Shown here one piece after another: positions 53,437-64,000 of a DNA stretch of 64,000 nucleotides. Below the pieces are notes generated by a model. That model was given only the letters and a program-made list of their open reading frames with translations, was not told where the DNA came from and made no database searches. Numbering within the stretch: the first letter of the stretch is position 1; every line of letters begins with the position of its first letter. The position numbers were made by a program, and so were the translations under genes. This stretch comes from Nemertoderma westbladi (lineage: Eukaryota; Xenacoelomorpha; Nemertodermatida; Nemertodermatidae), in assembly GCA_032718475.1 (NCBI GenBank), contig JAUCBJ010007533.1, positions 29,353 through 93,352 on the forward strand. The letters are read 5' to 3'.

Positions 53437-55640
53437 AATCAATGTCCTGCAAAGCAGAGGCGATTTTGTTCTAGTGTCAAGCTTGGGGGAACCAATGAGA
53501 CACCTCCAATGTTATATAGTGTCTGGTTGGAGATGTGTGCATTGTACTTGACACAATGAACCCGGCGTAGCATTCTTGTGAATGTGCCATCCAGAGATTT
53601 GATATCCTCAGCAGTTAGAGCCCAGCATGGACTCCCATAGAGGAGTACTGGAACTACTGCTGCTCTAAATAATCGGACCTTAAGTTTCCGATTAATTCTC
53701 GGTGACTTCCAAATCCTGGAAAGCCTATTCAAGGCTGCCCATGCCTTTCCCTTACGTATTCGAAGGTCCTCACCTGACTTCCGGATCCATGATCCCAGGT
53801 AACAGAAGTAATCCACATGCTTAAGCATACCATCTTTTGAGCTTATGCTCATCCGATCAGAGACTTGCTGAGGACTTTCAAAGTTAACTGTCAAAATTTT
53901 GGTCTTTCTGGAGTTAATAAAAAGACCAACAGTAGAAGCAGCATGTTCTAATGAACTGAGGAGCCGTTGGGCTCCCTCTAGTGATTCTGAGAGTACTCCT
54001 AAGTCATCAGCAAAGTCTAGATCAGTTAGGTACTTGGCAGGATTTCCTCGACTTCTGGAGTCAGTAGGTGGAGTTATCATCACCCCATCATCATTATGAT
54101 GATCTAAGGAAATGCGTAGAACATAGTCAACAACAATTATGAACAAGAATGGTGCAAGTGTGTCTCCCTGGAGGACGCCCCATAACACTTCAAATGGTTC
54201 TGTGTCACCGTCAACAGTAGACACAAATGTTGTCGAACCATCGTCTACTGATCTGATTGCTGCAATAATTTCATCAGGAATCCAATATAATGAAAGTATG
54301 CTGAGCATACGTGAGCGAGAGACTGAATCAAAGGCCTTGAAGAAGTCAACAAAGATAACAGCCAGATGCCTGTCTTTCTTTTTTGATAACTCTTCAATTA
54401 TCCTTCTAAGTGCCAAAATGGGCTCCATGGTCCCACGACCTTTGCGGAACCCATTCTGATTTCCACGGAGCAGTCTCTCAATGGGATCCCTGATGCGATT
54501 TAATAGAATTCTATTGTATAGCTTTGCAGCAATCGAGATCAATGAAATTCCCCGAAAAGAACCATAGAGTGTTAGGTTGCCCTTCTTGGGAACTGGCGCC
54601 AATATTTGTTTTCATTTCTTGTGGGACTCTTGTTGTTCGGTACATGTCTACTATGATGGGATAGATGAGCTTTAAACACTCAGGTATTTTAAAGACCTCA
54701 GGGGGAACACCATCTACTCCACTGGCACGATTGGTCTTAATGCTCTTTGCAGCAGCCTTCACTTCTGCAAAGGAGATATCACCAATGGGAATATCTGGGA
54801 GTACAGACTCAGACACTTTTACTTCTATAAAGTTATCAGGCAATACCCTGTCATTACTGAGGAGCTTTTCAAAGTGGGCCTTCCAACCATTGAGGCGATC
54901 GGCTGGTGATTCAGCCTTAACCTTGGTGGTCGGTTGGCTTTTTCGACCAGCAAGCACGTTGATCGATCTCCATGCCTGGGATGATTGCCTGCTGTCGTCA
55001 GCATCATTGATGGCATCAACCTGTTGGTTTATTAGCTCCTGTAAATTAACAGAGTACTGCCTGTTCAGGGACCTAGATGCAGCCTTAACTGCATTCTTGG
55101 CCGCTGTAGTCTGTTTGAGTCGGGACTCTTTCTGAGCCTTGTAGAGGTCATTTCGGCACTTCTGAATTTTGTTGTCAGTCCAGGGGGCCCGTTTCCTGTT
55201 TCGAGGGTATACAGGAACTGTTTCTGCAGCTGCTAACTTAACTGCCTCTGTGAAGGCAGTATAGCCCTCATAGTGATCTGCCGCCTCAGAGGCAAGAACC
55301 TCATACCTGTTGCTTAGCTGTAGTGTGAAGCTGGATCTCACAATTGGCTGTTGCAACAGAGAGGACCAGTCATGCCGCGGCAAGGCAGATTTCGTTGTTC
55401 TGCTAGCACGCAGACTAAGTCTTACCTTGGCCACAATAAGGCGGTGATCACTGGAGAAGGGTCGTAGTGTAAATGCATTACAGTCTTGTATAGAGCTCCT
55501 GTATTTCCTACGAAACAGGATATGGTCTATCTGGGACTTGTGACCACTGGGTCCACTATGAGTCCATAGCTTTCCAGTTCTGCTTTTCAGTTCTGAGTTT
55601 CCAAACTGCGATGCATGCAGTTGGTTCGTACTTCCTACAA
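53437..55640 (-). mobile_element. LINE copy lacking its 3' end, reverse orientation
   Basis: From the 5' side: endonuclease C-terminus (RTGKLWTHSGPSGHKSQIDHI, SSDHRLIVAKVRLSL), linker, RT with NRASGVDGVPPEV, FVDFFKAFDSV, GVLQGDTLAPFLF, LDFADDLGV, LLYGSPCWAL, and an abrupt end at LCFAGH (53437). One frameshift near 54590 splits two long frames of about 307 and 387 codons. The missing ~360 bp of 3' end is unusual for target-primed insertion, which normally truncates the 5' end, so a later deletion or break is likely. Confidence 0.88.
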
Positions 55641-56089
55641 CAATCCTAATTGTGTCAGGTCAGGTATTCTAGATCAAGAAAACTTGCCACCTCCATGCAG
55701 CATAAAGGAGGTGCCACCTGTAGCTGCATAGACCCTCTTACTAGGGCAAATCTGGTCCTGTAACTAGGACCCCCTTCGTTCTGGGATAAGGACGCCCTTG
55801 GTCCTGGATTAAGGACCCATATACTTGGCTGCAGGGGTATATGGCCTGACCAGGCAGATGGTGATCTACCAATTGCTGGTCAGGAGTAGAGTGTTCTCAT
55901 GTCCACTCTGAGAGCACTTCACTGCGACCTGCACCTGGCAGCAAGGGTACAGGGCATGACCCAGCAGATGAGCTGCAACAGCCAATGGTGGGTCGTGTGC
56001 GCCAGAGTAGATATGGGTGATGGGCCTCATATCTGACTCCATTGCGACACCCACCCTGTGGAATGGCAAACCAGGGTGTGGTATTTGCC
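55641..56089. other. Unassigned segment, possibly LINE 5' region
   Basis: Moderately GC-rich with partly repeated phrases (for example GACCAGGCAGATG / GACCCAGCAGATGAG). It lies between two LINE remnants; no ORF. It could be a LINE 5' UTR or a composite of small repeats. Confidence 0.3.
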
Positions 56090-56885
56090 CCGAGAGCTGA
56101 GCTGACTAATTGGTTCGGACCACAGAATTGTGAATGCAGAGATCAGACTCAGTTTGAGAGCCAGCAAACCCAGGTCAAGCAAGCAAATCAACTATGACTG
56201 GGAGAAACTCAGAACAGACAATGCAGTAAAGGATGCTTACTTATACAGTAGAAGTTCAAAACCGCTTTGATGCACTTCAGTCAATGGATGAAGACCAGTC
56301 CACCGATTCAATATACCAGAATATAATAACAGCCCACAAGGAATCAGCTAAGAGGCATATCCCCCAGAAACCCAAACGAAAACAGTATGTGCCATGTCAA
56401 AACTCTGAGGTTACTTGTATGAGAGAAGATCTTAAGATAGCCTACAAAGTTAAAACCGAACAACCAACAACTGAAAACATTAACAAGGTTGAGAAAGCTA
56501 AGGACGATGTTAAATTGGCCTACAACATCAGCCAGGAAAAGTACATACAGGATAAAATTTAAGCAATTACAACTGCTCACATACAGCAACAATCAAGACT
56601 TACCTGGCAAACTGTAAATGAGGTATCTGGTCGGAAAAGTTGTGCAAAGGGGCGCCTCAAAGCCGATAGTCCTGAAGAACGTGTTGGGAAGTGGAAAAAT
56701 CACTTCAGCAACTTGCTTGGGCAGCCACCAAACATCGAGGTCAGCCCTACAAGGAAAATATATGACAAGACACTACCTATAGAAACAGGGGACTTCACAC
56801 CTGCCGAACTCCAAAGAAGCATTAAAAGCATGTCCAATAATAAAGCGAGTGGATTAGATTAAATCCCAGCAGAGGTATCAGGTAG
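56090..56885 (+). pseudogene. LINE ORF2 fragment, second family
   Basis: Reads GSDHRIVNAEIRLSLRASK (end of AP endonuclease), YDWEKLRTDNAVKDAY, a Lys-rich linker with HIPQKPKRK, then QSRLTWQTVNEVSGRKS, SPEERVGKWKNHFSNLLG and SIKSMSNNKASGLD at the RT start. Stops and frameshifts (near 56250, 56560, 56860) mark it as dead. Related to but clearly diverged from the other LINE copies. Confidence 0.75.
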
Positions 56886-57432
56886 AGGAAGTGGAAACTC
56901 CTATCGCAAACCATACTAATCATATTAATAGACCAACTTATCATGATATCCCATGTGCCTGACAATAATCCAAGAAATATATATTTGGATAATTCGATAT
57001 TGAATAACACTATGGCTCAGGAGAGTTTTACTCGTCAGATGGCTAGAATGGAAGACCATCAAGCCATAAAGGTGGGAGAGGTTGTCAAATTTAATGGAGA
57101 TGATATGAACTTTTAATGAATATTATAAGGACAATATACAAAACTCTGTATTATCAAACGGAGAAAAGTTATGATTCCCCATCGAGTGCTTGGAAGGTCC
57201 TCCCAAATTGATGCCGTTAAAGTTCATCGGACATCCTGATGGATTAAGACAAGTTTGGGATATACTCAACATCAGGTTTCGTAATAGGACTAATATAGTT
57301 AGATACTTGCATGCGAAATTAGTAGCTCCCAGGAAATTCCCTAGCAATGGAATCATATAGTTTTCCAATCAGGTTCAGGAGATCTGTAGACAGTTAGACT
57401 GGTTAGGTAAATCTCATGAGTCCCAAAGTTCT

Positions 57433-58779
57433 ATGGTTGTAGGAGCTGTAGTTGCATCTTTGCCAAAGGGTACTCGTTGGGACAAAAAGGTGCTATACTT
57501 TGAGGACCAGCATAAGAGAAATCCTACAATGGCGGACCTTATGTCTTTCCTAACAGGAGAAGTGAGATTACAGTTAATTAAACAGTCTAGAGAGAATACT
57601 CCTGAAACTAAGGTAAGCGAGAAACCAGTAGCTAGGAGAAAGGTAACTCCTGTATGTTACACCGAGTATGAGAGTCAAACCTCATATGATGAGGACAGTG
57701 GACCAGATACTGCCGACATCTATTACACAAATAAAGGTAAGGACATGGGAAAACCCAACATTTGGCATAATAATAAAAAGGGAGAACAACTTAAGACTCC
57801 TCCGTCGTCCCCCAAGAGGATTCCTAGGAAGAAGCCCGAAGAAAGAACTCGTGTGCAGAACACAGTCCAACAAAAGGTAACAAATCTTAAGCCTAAGTAT
57901 GTGTCATGCAAAGGGCCCCATCATTTAAGTAAATGTGAGGAATTCTTGAAGAAAGACCTCAGGGACAGGCATAATGTAACTTGGGATAAGAGGTTTTGTT
58001 ACAATTGTCTGAGAAGAGGACATCAGAGGAAGACTTGCTATTCAGACGCTAAGTGTGCTAAATGTGGAGCTAAACATCACTCATTGTTACATAGCGAGTT
58101 TGATAAGGTGAGTGAACCAGAGTTGCATGTCCAGTTCGGCAACGTGAATGACACTGACCAGAGTTCGGAGATGGAAGGATTCTATATGGACGAGTTTTCT
58201 GATGAAAACGAATCCTGTTATATGATCAATACAGCCGTAAATCGAGCCCTTACCCATGAGACGACAACTGACGGAGAGGAAATCCAACTACCCATTCCGG
58301 ATCAACATCTCTCGTTGAAGATCTTACAACCATCTATTGGTATAAGAGAATTTCCCATGGTGCAGCTCAGGATACATGGACAAGGTAAGAGTTTCATTAT
58401 TAATGCCCTCCTTGATTCAGGTAGTACAGGTAAATTTATTGAAAAAGACTTAGCTGAGTTCATATATGCAGGTCAGGAGAAATTTCAAACTAAACTTAAC
58501 CTCTCCGGGATCATGCAGGTATGGAAATCTACAGTATCGATGGACTTCTATATGGGATCACTATCCACCCCACAGGATAAATCTGGTAAGGACAGTATAA
58601 GTTTTATTAAAATGGTAGCTATTAAGAACTTTACCGCCAGTCAGGTAGAACCATATGACTGGGATGAGGACACCTTCGCCCAGTGGTATATAGTCCCCAG
58701 ATTCAAGACTGACTATCCTGGAATCCAGATGCTACACGGGCAGAACGCGCACGAAGCGCTAGAAACACTAGAAAAGTGA
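57433..58779 (+). pseudogene. BEL Gag C-terminus and aspartic protease, open part
   Basis: 448 codons. Zinc-binding pattern CYNCLRRGHQRKTC plus a second CAKCGAKHHSLLH (about 190-220), the BEL-type Gag knuckle pair. Then the protease with ALLDSGSTGKFI (about 330) and the usual HxxL-rich spacing. It is interrupted upstream by stops and followed by a stop at 58777-58779. As the rest of the element is broken, a product is unlikely. Confidence 0.75.
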
Positions 58780-59630
58780 CCTACTCGAACGCAGCCTGTA
58801 CAAACCTACGCAGGACAAACTAGGGTAGGTTGGTACTTCACGGGACCATCTGGACGCACTCTCCAGGAAAGCTAACCTGTGGAACCTAACTCTTACGATA
58901 GAGCTCTATCTGTAGAGGAGGAGATAGCTAAACAAATCCAAGTGATGACTACTCGTTATATCAAGGAGGAGGGTCGTTACGAGATTGGTTTACCTTTATG
59001 GAAGTGAGAACCCAGCTTCATCAATAATCAACCATTAGCCATCAAAAGAATCAAACAACTGCACCGATGCTTATCATCGAATGATAAAGCTAAGGAAATA
59101 TACAAGACCCAATTAAAGAAGTTCATTGAAAGGGGATACGCTGAGCGAGTTCCGATAAAGACACCCGTAATGGAGAGAACATATTATCTACTCATCACTA
59201 TGTTCCCAAACCCGGTAAACCCAACGAAGTCCAGGTGGTGTTCGACGGCTCCACCATGTATAAGGGACAGTCCCTGAACTTTGAGTTGTTGATGGGACCC
59301 AACTTACTCCAATCGCTGTTGGGAATATTACTACGACTCCAGCAGTACTCCATCGCCTTTGCCTCCGACATTGAAGGCATGTTTCTACAAGTCAAAGCAT
59401 TGCAACGAGACTGAGATAGCTTAAGGTTCTTATGGTGGCCTGAAGGAGACTTCGACAAAGAACCGGTCAAGTACTGGATGATTATCCAGGCCTTGGGCAT
59501 TATCTCTAGACCATCTAACGCTTCCTTGGTAGTGCGTACCACTGCTGATGAAAATCGAGACGCCTTCCCCAAAGTGGTCATCAATAACATCAAATGTGAC
59601 ATCTACATGGATGACAACCTCAAATCCCTG

Positions 59631-59872
59631 CCTATGGTGGAAGAAGCAATCGAGGATGCCAAGGGAATGGTAGAGTGTCTTCAACGCAGTGGATTCCGGT
59701 TAATTAAAGTCACCAGCAACTCCCGTGAGTTTCTGGAGGCGATCCCAGAAGCCTATGGTGGAAGAAGCATTCGAGGTTGCCAAGGGAATGGTAGAGTGTC
59801 TTCAACACGGTGGATTCCGGTTAACTAAATTCACCAGCAACTCCCGTGAGTTTCTGGAGGCGATCCCAGAAG
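59631..59872 (+). repeat. ~121-bp tandem duplication within the BEL RT
   Basis: CCTATGGTGGAAGAAGCA and the next ~100 bp (through GGAGGCGATCCCAGAAG) occur twice in a row with about eight differences. The duplication breaks the RT frame just after the YMDD region. Confidence 0.9.
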
Positions 59873-60135
59873 AAGAACGAGGTGCTAAAGATCTCGACCT
59901 CATTAAAGACGACCTCCCAGAAACTAAAACCCTTGGATTAAAGTGGGATACAGAGAGGGATATTTTGTTCTTCCAATTAAAACAACGTGATAATCCTGTT
60001 CGAACTAGGATCTGCCTGAGTATTCTGAGCACTTATTTCGAACCGTTAGGATTTATTAGTCCTGTAATCTTGGTTGCTCGGAGTCTAGTCCAACAAATGT
60101 GGATCATAGAACGCAAATCTCTTAACTTTCCTTGA

Positions 60136-60216
60136 CACTCTCATATTGCAACACATCCTGACTTTCGGACGTCTGACTGCTGACACTGCCACACCGCATC
60201 CCTTATACTGTTTTTA
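60136..60216. other. Short spacer
   Basis: Nothing recognised between the BEL relic and the palindrome. Confidence 0.4.
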
Positions 60217-60750
60217 TCATTAGGTGAAACTTGGGGTCTATCTTCCCGGTATAGTAAATATGAATGACGAAGTTTTTATTTAAAATTAATATATTTAAAT
60301 TTAATAAAATAGGAAAAATACTGATAATAAATTAATAAGTCTAATGACATTTCGACCAGATGACTACAGAGACTGTGAAATAATAAAGATAATGTAAATA
60401 CTGAATTTGAATCAAATACTGGCAGTTAGAATTCAAATCTGCCGCCACCTAATTATCCCGAAAATAGTTACAAATATATACTGTAATACTTATATTTATT
60501 ACAGTATATCTTTGTAACTATTTTCGGGATAATTAGTAATCGGTATTTGTTTCAAATTCAGTATTTACATTATCTTTATTCTTTCACAGTCTCTATAGAT
60601 GACCGTAAGGTCGAAATGTCATTAGACTTATTAATTTATTATCAGTATTTTTCCTATTTTATTAAATTTAAATAGATTAATTTTAAATAAAATCTTCTTC
60701 ATTCATATTTACTATACCGGGAAGATAGACCCCAAGTTTCACCTTATGAT
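60217..60750. mobile_element. ~530-bp palindromic foldback element
   Basis: Two arms of about 250 bp are reverse complements. The left arm starts TCATTAGGTGAAACTTGGGG and the right arm ends with CCCCAAGTTTCACCTTATGA. Inner landmarks such as GACATTTCGACC / GGTCGAAATGTC and ATAATTATCCCGAAAATAG pair off to a small centre near 60490. One arm carries a ~25-bp extra stretch (about 60425-60450). No ORF. A foldback or MITE-type insertion; TGA/TCA edges are seen but a clear target duplication is not. Confidence 0.85.
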
Positions 60751-61955
60751 AATTTTGATACAATGAACTCTTCCCTGAAAGCGGTTTGTCGAGAACTTAA
60801 CGATACTGTTTTTATACTGTTATAATATACTGTGTTTGTAACCTATTGATTAAAATGCTAATATTTGGAGAATATTTATGAATAACCGTTAACTGCCTTG
60901 GCTTTCTTGATTATTGAGGTAAGCAGAGGGGAATACTAGTAACAATTGCCCTGCCCAAATAACAGTGGTTTGTATGAGTTCATGCTGTTTCATAGTCCCC
61001 AACGTACGTGGGCTAAATTTATCCTTATATATGAGTAAAATTGGTGACAGTCGGCAAATTGGTGTGTTTCATTACTATTGTCAGTTGCGTGAGTGTGAAT
61101 GATTAATCCTAAAGAATGTAAACATTTGCGTTATCTCATGCCCATCCGTTGTAATTAGTATAAGTTATAACTCTGCGTGGTATTTAAAGCACAGCACCTG
61201 AAAGGAACTGTTTGTATTTCCCTGAAAATAAACATAGTTTTTGGAGATTATATAGTAGAGATCAATCGAATAATACAAAGTAGCCTACATCTCTCTCTGC
61301 CATAAAATCCAGTCTCCCACGTCCGGTGGGTCATACACCGCGCTAGACTGGCTTCGGCTGTATTCATACATTGTACGGGCTGTCAGACACCATAAGACAC
61401 ATAAATTAGCAAATTAAAATGTTAAAGGTCTAAAAGCGCGAACAGAGTTTATGTATTATAGTATTTTATTTTACTCTGTTTTGTCTAGTTTCCGTTTATT
61501 GTATTATTTTATTGTGATTCAGGATTACTCTCTGTTTGTTAGACAGTTTAATAGGAATTTTGAACACCACTGCTGGTGGGAATATGTAGCTCCGGTCAAT
61601 AAGTTATTGGTTTTCTTAATTCCTGCTCCCTGGCAGCACTACCACCGGCAGACAGGGTTCAGTCGATATGGCTGGGCCAAACGTATAGTCCTATAAATGA
61701 CGTTTGTTCTGTTTCTGTCGTTTTATTAACAAATCTGATTCAAAGAAAAGATAAAGTTCTGAATTTCAAAAAAAGTTTCTAAAATGTCCCACTGGGGCAA
61801 ATAGGGTTAAAAAAGTTAGATAGCTATAAAACCCGAAAATAACGAAAAAGTCAAAATCATCAACGAAACTATCGAAATTATAAAACAATCTACAAAATCT
61901 CTCATTCCAGTACCAAATCCCATTGGAACCCCGATCTCACCACTTCCTCCTGCAG
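60751..61955. other. AT-rich DNA, no supported gene
   Basis: An 81-codon frame at 61451-61696 ends in GC-richer sequence (HYHRQTGFSRYGWAK after CCCTGGCAG) that could be an exon relic, but support is weak. Confidence 0.35.
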
Positions 61956-62067
61956 AGGTTGGCCATCGATCGCCATCCTGGTCGGCAATGCGGCCTCCAT
62001 TATGGGGACCGTGGACTCCTCATTCACTAACAACGAGGGACTCTACGAGGTGGTCCATAGCCCATAG
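61956..62067 (+). CDS. Possible terminal exon of an unidentified gene
   Basis: A good acceptor (CTTCCTCCTGCAG) is followed by a GC-rich 112-bp open stretch reading GWPSIAILVGNAASIMGTVD and SSFTNNEGLYEVVHSP, then TAG at 62065-62067. The sharp GC contrast and the C-rich tract before AG resemble the true exons here. I do not recognise the protein and found no upstream exon, so it is a candidate only. Confidence 0.35.
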
Positions 62068-64000
62068 AATCCCCTCCCCCCCACTTTTATTCTGTTAATG
62101 TTTATTATTAATGTTAATGTTAAATGTGCTTTAATCACTAAATAATATTACTAAATTTATTTTCTAACAAACTGGTTATTAAGGTATTAAGGTTACAGCA
62201 TGGCGAAGTGTGGTTTCAGGATTTACTATTTTTAGAACATATGTAACTAAAATCGTCTGCGCAAATCTTACCCAATTTGACATACAGTATGGTAGTAGAT
62301 TTTGTAATAGTGTAATAATGGATGAGTCATTCTTCACTGTAGCTACAGTAGCTCGTAGAACATTGACAGAGACCGCATGTCGCTAGTCGTTACAGTAGTA
62401 TAGTTAACATGGATAAAGTTTGTTAAGGGAATATAGTGTTTTAAAACACAGAAGCAAAAAAGTAAGATCAATAATATAGATTACAATGAGATACTGTTGA
62501 ACATACCTACATAATACATACAAGCCAGCATCACTATAAACCAGCATATATAACATATTATTCTACATACATGTATTTGTCATATACAACAGCCTATACT
62601 ACTGTATGTAGAGTAGGCCTTACTACAATACGATATATAAATCTAGTTTATTAGTTTTAATGCCTGATTTCGGCGAATTTAAAATTTTGCAATTGGCAAT
62701 TATTCGGGAAAGTAGTTGCCGGATAATTATTTTCAGTTCCTTGGTTGAAGTCCTTACGCCTCAGTTAAGCATCCAGCAAGTGGTAAAGTTTCAGTTTGTT
62801 AGGTAGTGAAATAATTGTGGATAATAACAGTAGATTGGCAAAAATGTATACAAATACGGAAGAAAAGAAATTAAATAAGAGGAAATTGGAAAATAGGCCA
62901 GAAAAATAAGAAATAACTAAAAATAATTTAATTTTTAAAATCTAATACTGTATCTCCACAATTTGAATTCCACCCCCCCCCCCCCCCCCCCTAAAACCAA
63001 AAAAATAATTTTGAAAATCACATTAGTAACACCGTGTTTGGCACTTTTCGCACAGGGTACCAAAGAAAGATTTTGTACCATGCTTATTGCGGCTCTATAT
63101 GTTTGAATGTTTTTTGAATATTTGTCAAACCATACACAAACATATTACAAAAATGGATCTGAAGAAAATTCCTAAAAAATTTGTCGGATTGACACTAATT
63201 AGCACATTTCGTGGAGCTAAAAAATTTCATTGCATGCATATTTTTTGTGAATTTTTAATCGAAGTATCTACATGCAAATACAATTTTGTATACAATACAA
63301 CCACGCTGATTCCAAATCCGTGATATATTTTTTCACTCAAGTTTTTCCGCAATTGCAAAATCAATTTTTTCGCATTTTACTACTTGCCACTTTCCGTGCT
63401 ATTGTTTTGTTTCTTAAAAATTCCGAATTTCGACATAGAATTATACCACAATCTTGTTATAAATAGCGTTCAAAATAACCCAAGATCACCGATATATACG
63501 GCATTGGATATAAGTTAACCTGAAACAAGTAGTTTATTTGAAAGTTACTATATTTGAAAAGTTCTAGTAGGGGATATTTTCATTTTCGAGCCATTTTTGG
63601 TTAACTACAACGTCTTATAATTGTCACCAATGAAATCAGCATATACGAAAACCTCAGTATGTGAGAGGATATTGACCTTGTATCCTAATTCAAAATTTGA
63701 AATTTCACACTACTTGCACTTTTGGTGCTCTTGTGGTACGTTTCAAATTTCAAAATTTCAACACGAAATTTTACCCATAATTGTTTTTCAAGGGTTTCGG
63801 TGTTCAAAATAACCGAATTTGACAATTTATTTCACCATAGAGTGAAGTACCCAAAACACACTGAAATGTGAAATTTCAGTGCTGAAACAGTGCTGCTCAC
63901 AGCTTCCTTATATCCCGAAAACTCCAGGTCGTGTGAACTCTAGTTTGTTTCATAATGCTCCTGATAAATTTGAGGAAATTACATGGAATTGGAGTTCCCT
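62068..64000. other. AT-rich DNA to the window end
   Basis: No gene seen. C-run of about 21 at 62972-62992. Two loosely similar segments (about 63230-63480 and 63600-63815, both ending GTTCAAAATAACC) may be diverged repeat copies. Confidence 0.5.

Larger units (their letters stand above)
57000..60135 (+). mobile_element. Decayed BEL/Pao retrotransposon (gag-protease-RT)
   Basis: + strand, several stops. Gag remains (KFNGDDMNF, VLSNGEKL), then a 448-codon open part (57433-58779). Next is the A17-type junction (RYEIGLPLWK, RIKQLHRCLSSNDKAKEIY, GYAERVP), then RT (VVFDGST, GPNLLQSLL, AFASDIEGMFLQV, LRFLWWPEGDF, IYMDDNLKS with YMDD-type catalytic site) and GFISPVILVARSLVQQMW. RNase H and integrase are missing. 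No LTRs were recognised, so this is a truncated relic. In contrast to the element at 16.5-28 kb, it does retain a BEL reverse transcriptase. Confidence 0.85.

Overview
This is animal (metazoan) nuclear DNA, not bacterial. The host genes have introns with GT/AG borders, the background is AT-rich, and the window is packed with LINE, SINE, BEL/Pao LTR, Helitron-like and inverted-repeat DNA elements plus several satellites. The species cannot be fixed from sequence alone. The repeat mix and gene sequences suit a non-vertebrate animal with a repeat-rich genome, and that is inference.

Two host genes are well supported. (1) PCYT1A-type choline-phosphate cytidylyltransferase (rate-limiting step of CDP-choline/phosphatidylcholine synthesis) lies on the + strand as six coding exons from 4416 to 29297. 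They join in phase to a predicted 359-aa protein. (2) A PSPH-type phosphoserine phosphatase (last step of serine synthesis) lies on the - strand as two coding exons between 42389 and 44281. A possible terminal exon of an unidentified gene lies at 61956-62067.

Layout. 1-4415: non-coding 5' flank with a poly-G/poly-C hairpin and a foldback element. 4597-6136: intron 1 with a hAT-like MITE. 6329-11831: intron 2 with a 21-bp satellite split by a TA-flanked inverted-repeat element. 12320-13329: intron 4 with a 5'-truncated LINE tail. 13510-29144: a 15.6-kb last intron. It begins with a 29-bp tandem array that repeats the exon end plus splice donor 37 times. A broken LINE carrying a SINE follows, then a 63-bp satellite split by an 11.5-kb LTR retrotransposon (16526-27995). 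29886-37372: a 20-bp satellite with nested higher-order structure. 37373-42388: MITEs and AT-rich DNA. 46090-56890: LINE copies in both orientations around a decayed Helitron-like fragment. 57000-60135: a decayed BEL/Pao element. 60217-60750: a large palindrome. After that, mostly AT-rich non-coding DNA.

The most unusual items are the LTR element and the splice-donor array. The LTR element has near-identical LTRs, a 5-bp target duplication and a polypurine tract. It encodes BEL-like Gag and aspartic protease, but I find no reverse transcriptase, RNase H or integrase. In their place are an ORF resembling a DEDD (WRN/EXD-like) 3'-5' exonuclease and an ORF with three perfect CCHC zinc knuckles. 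The splice-donor array lies exactly on the PCYT1A exon 5 border. All functional statements about these are inference from motifs read by eye; no database search was possible.
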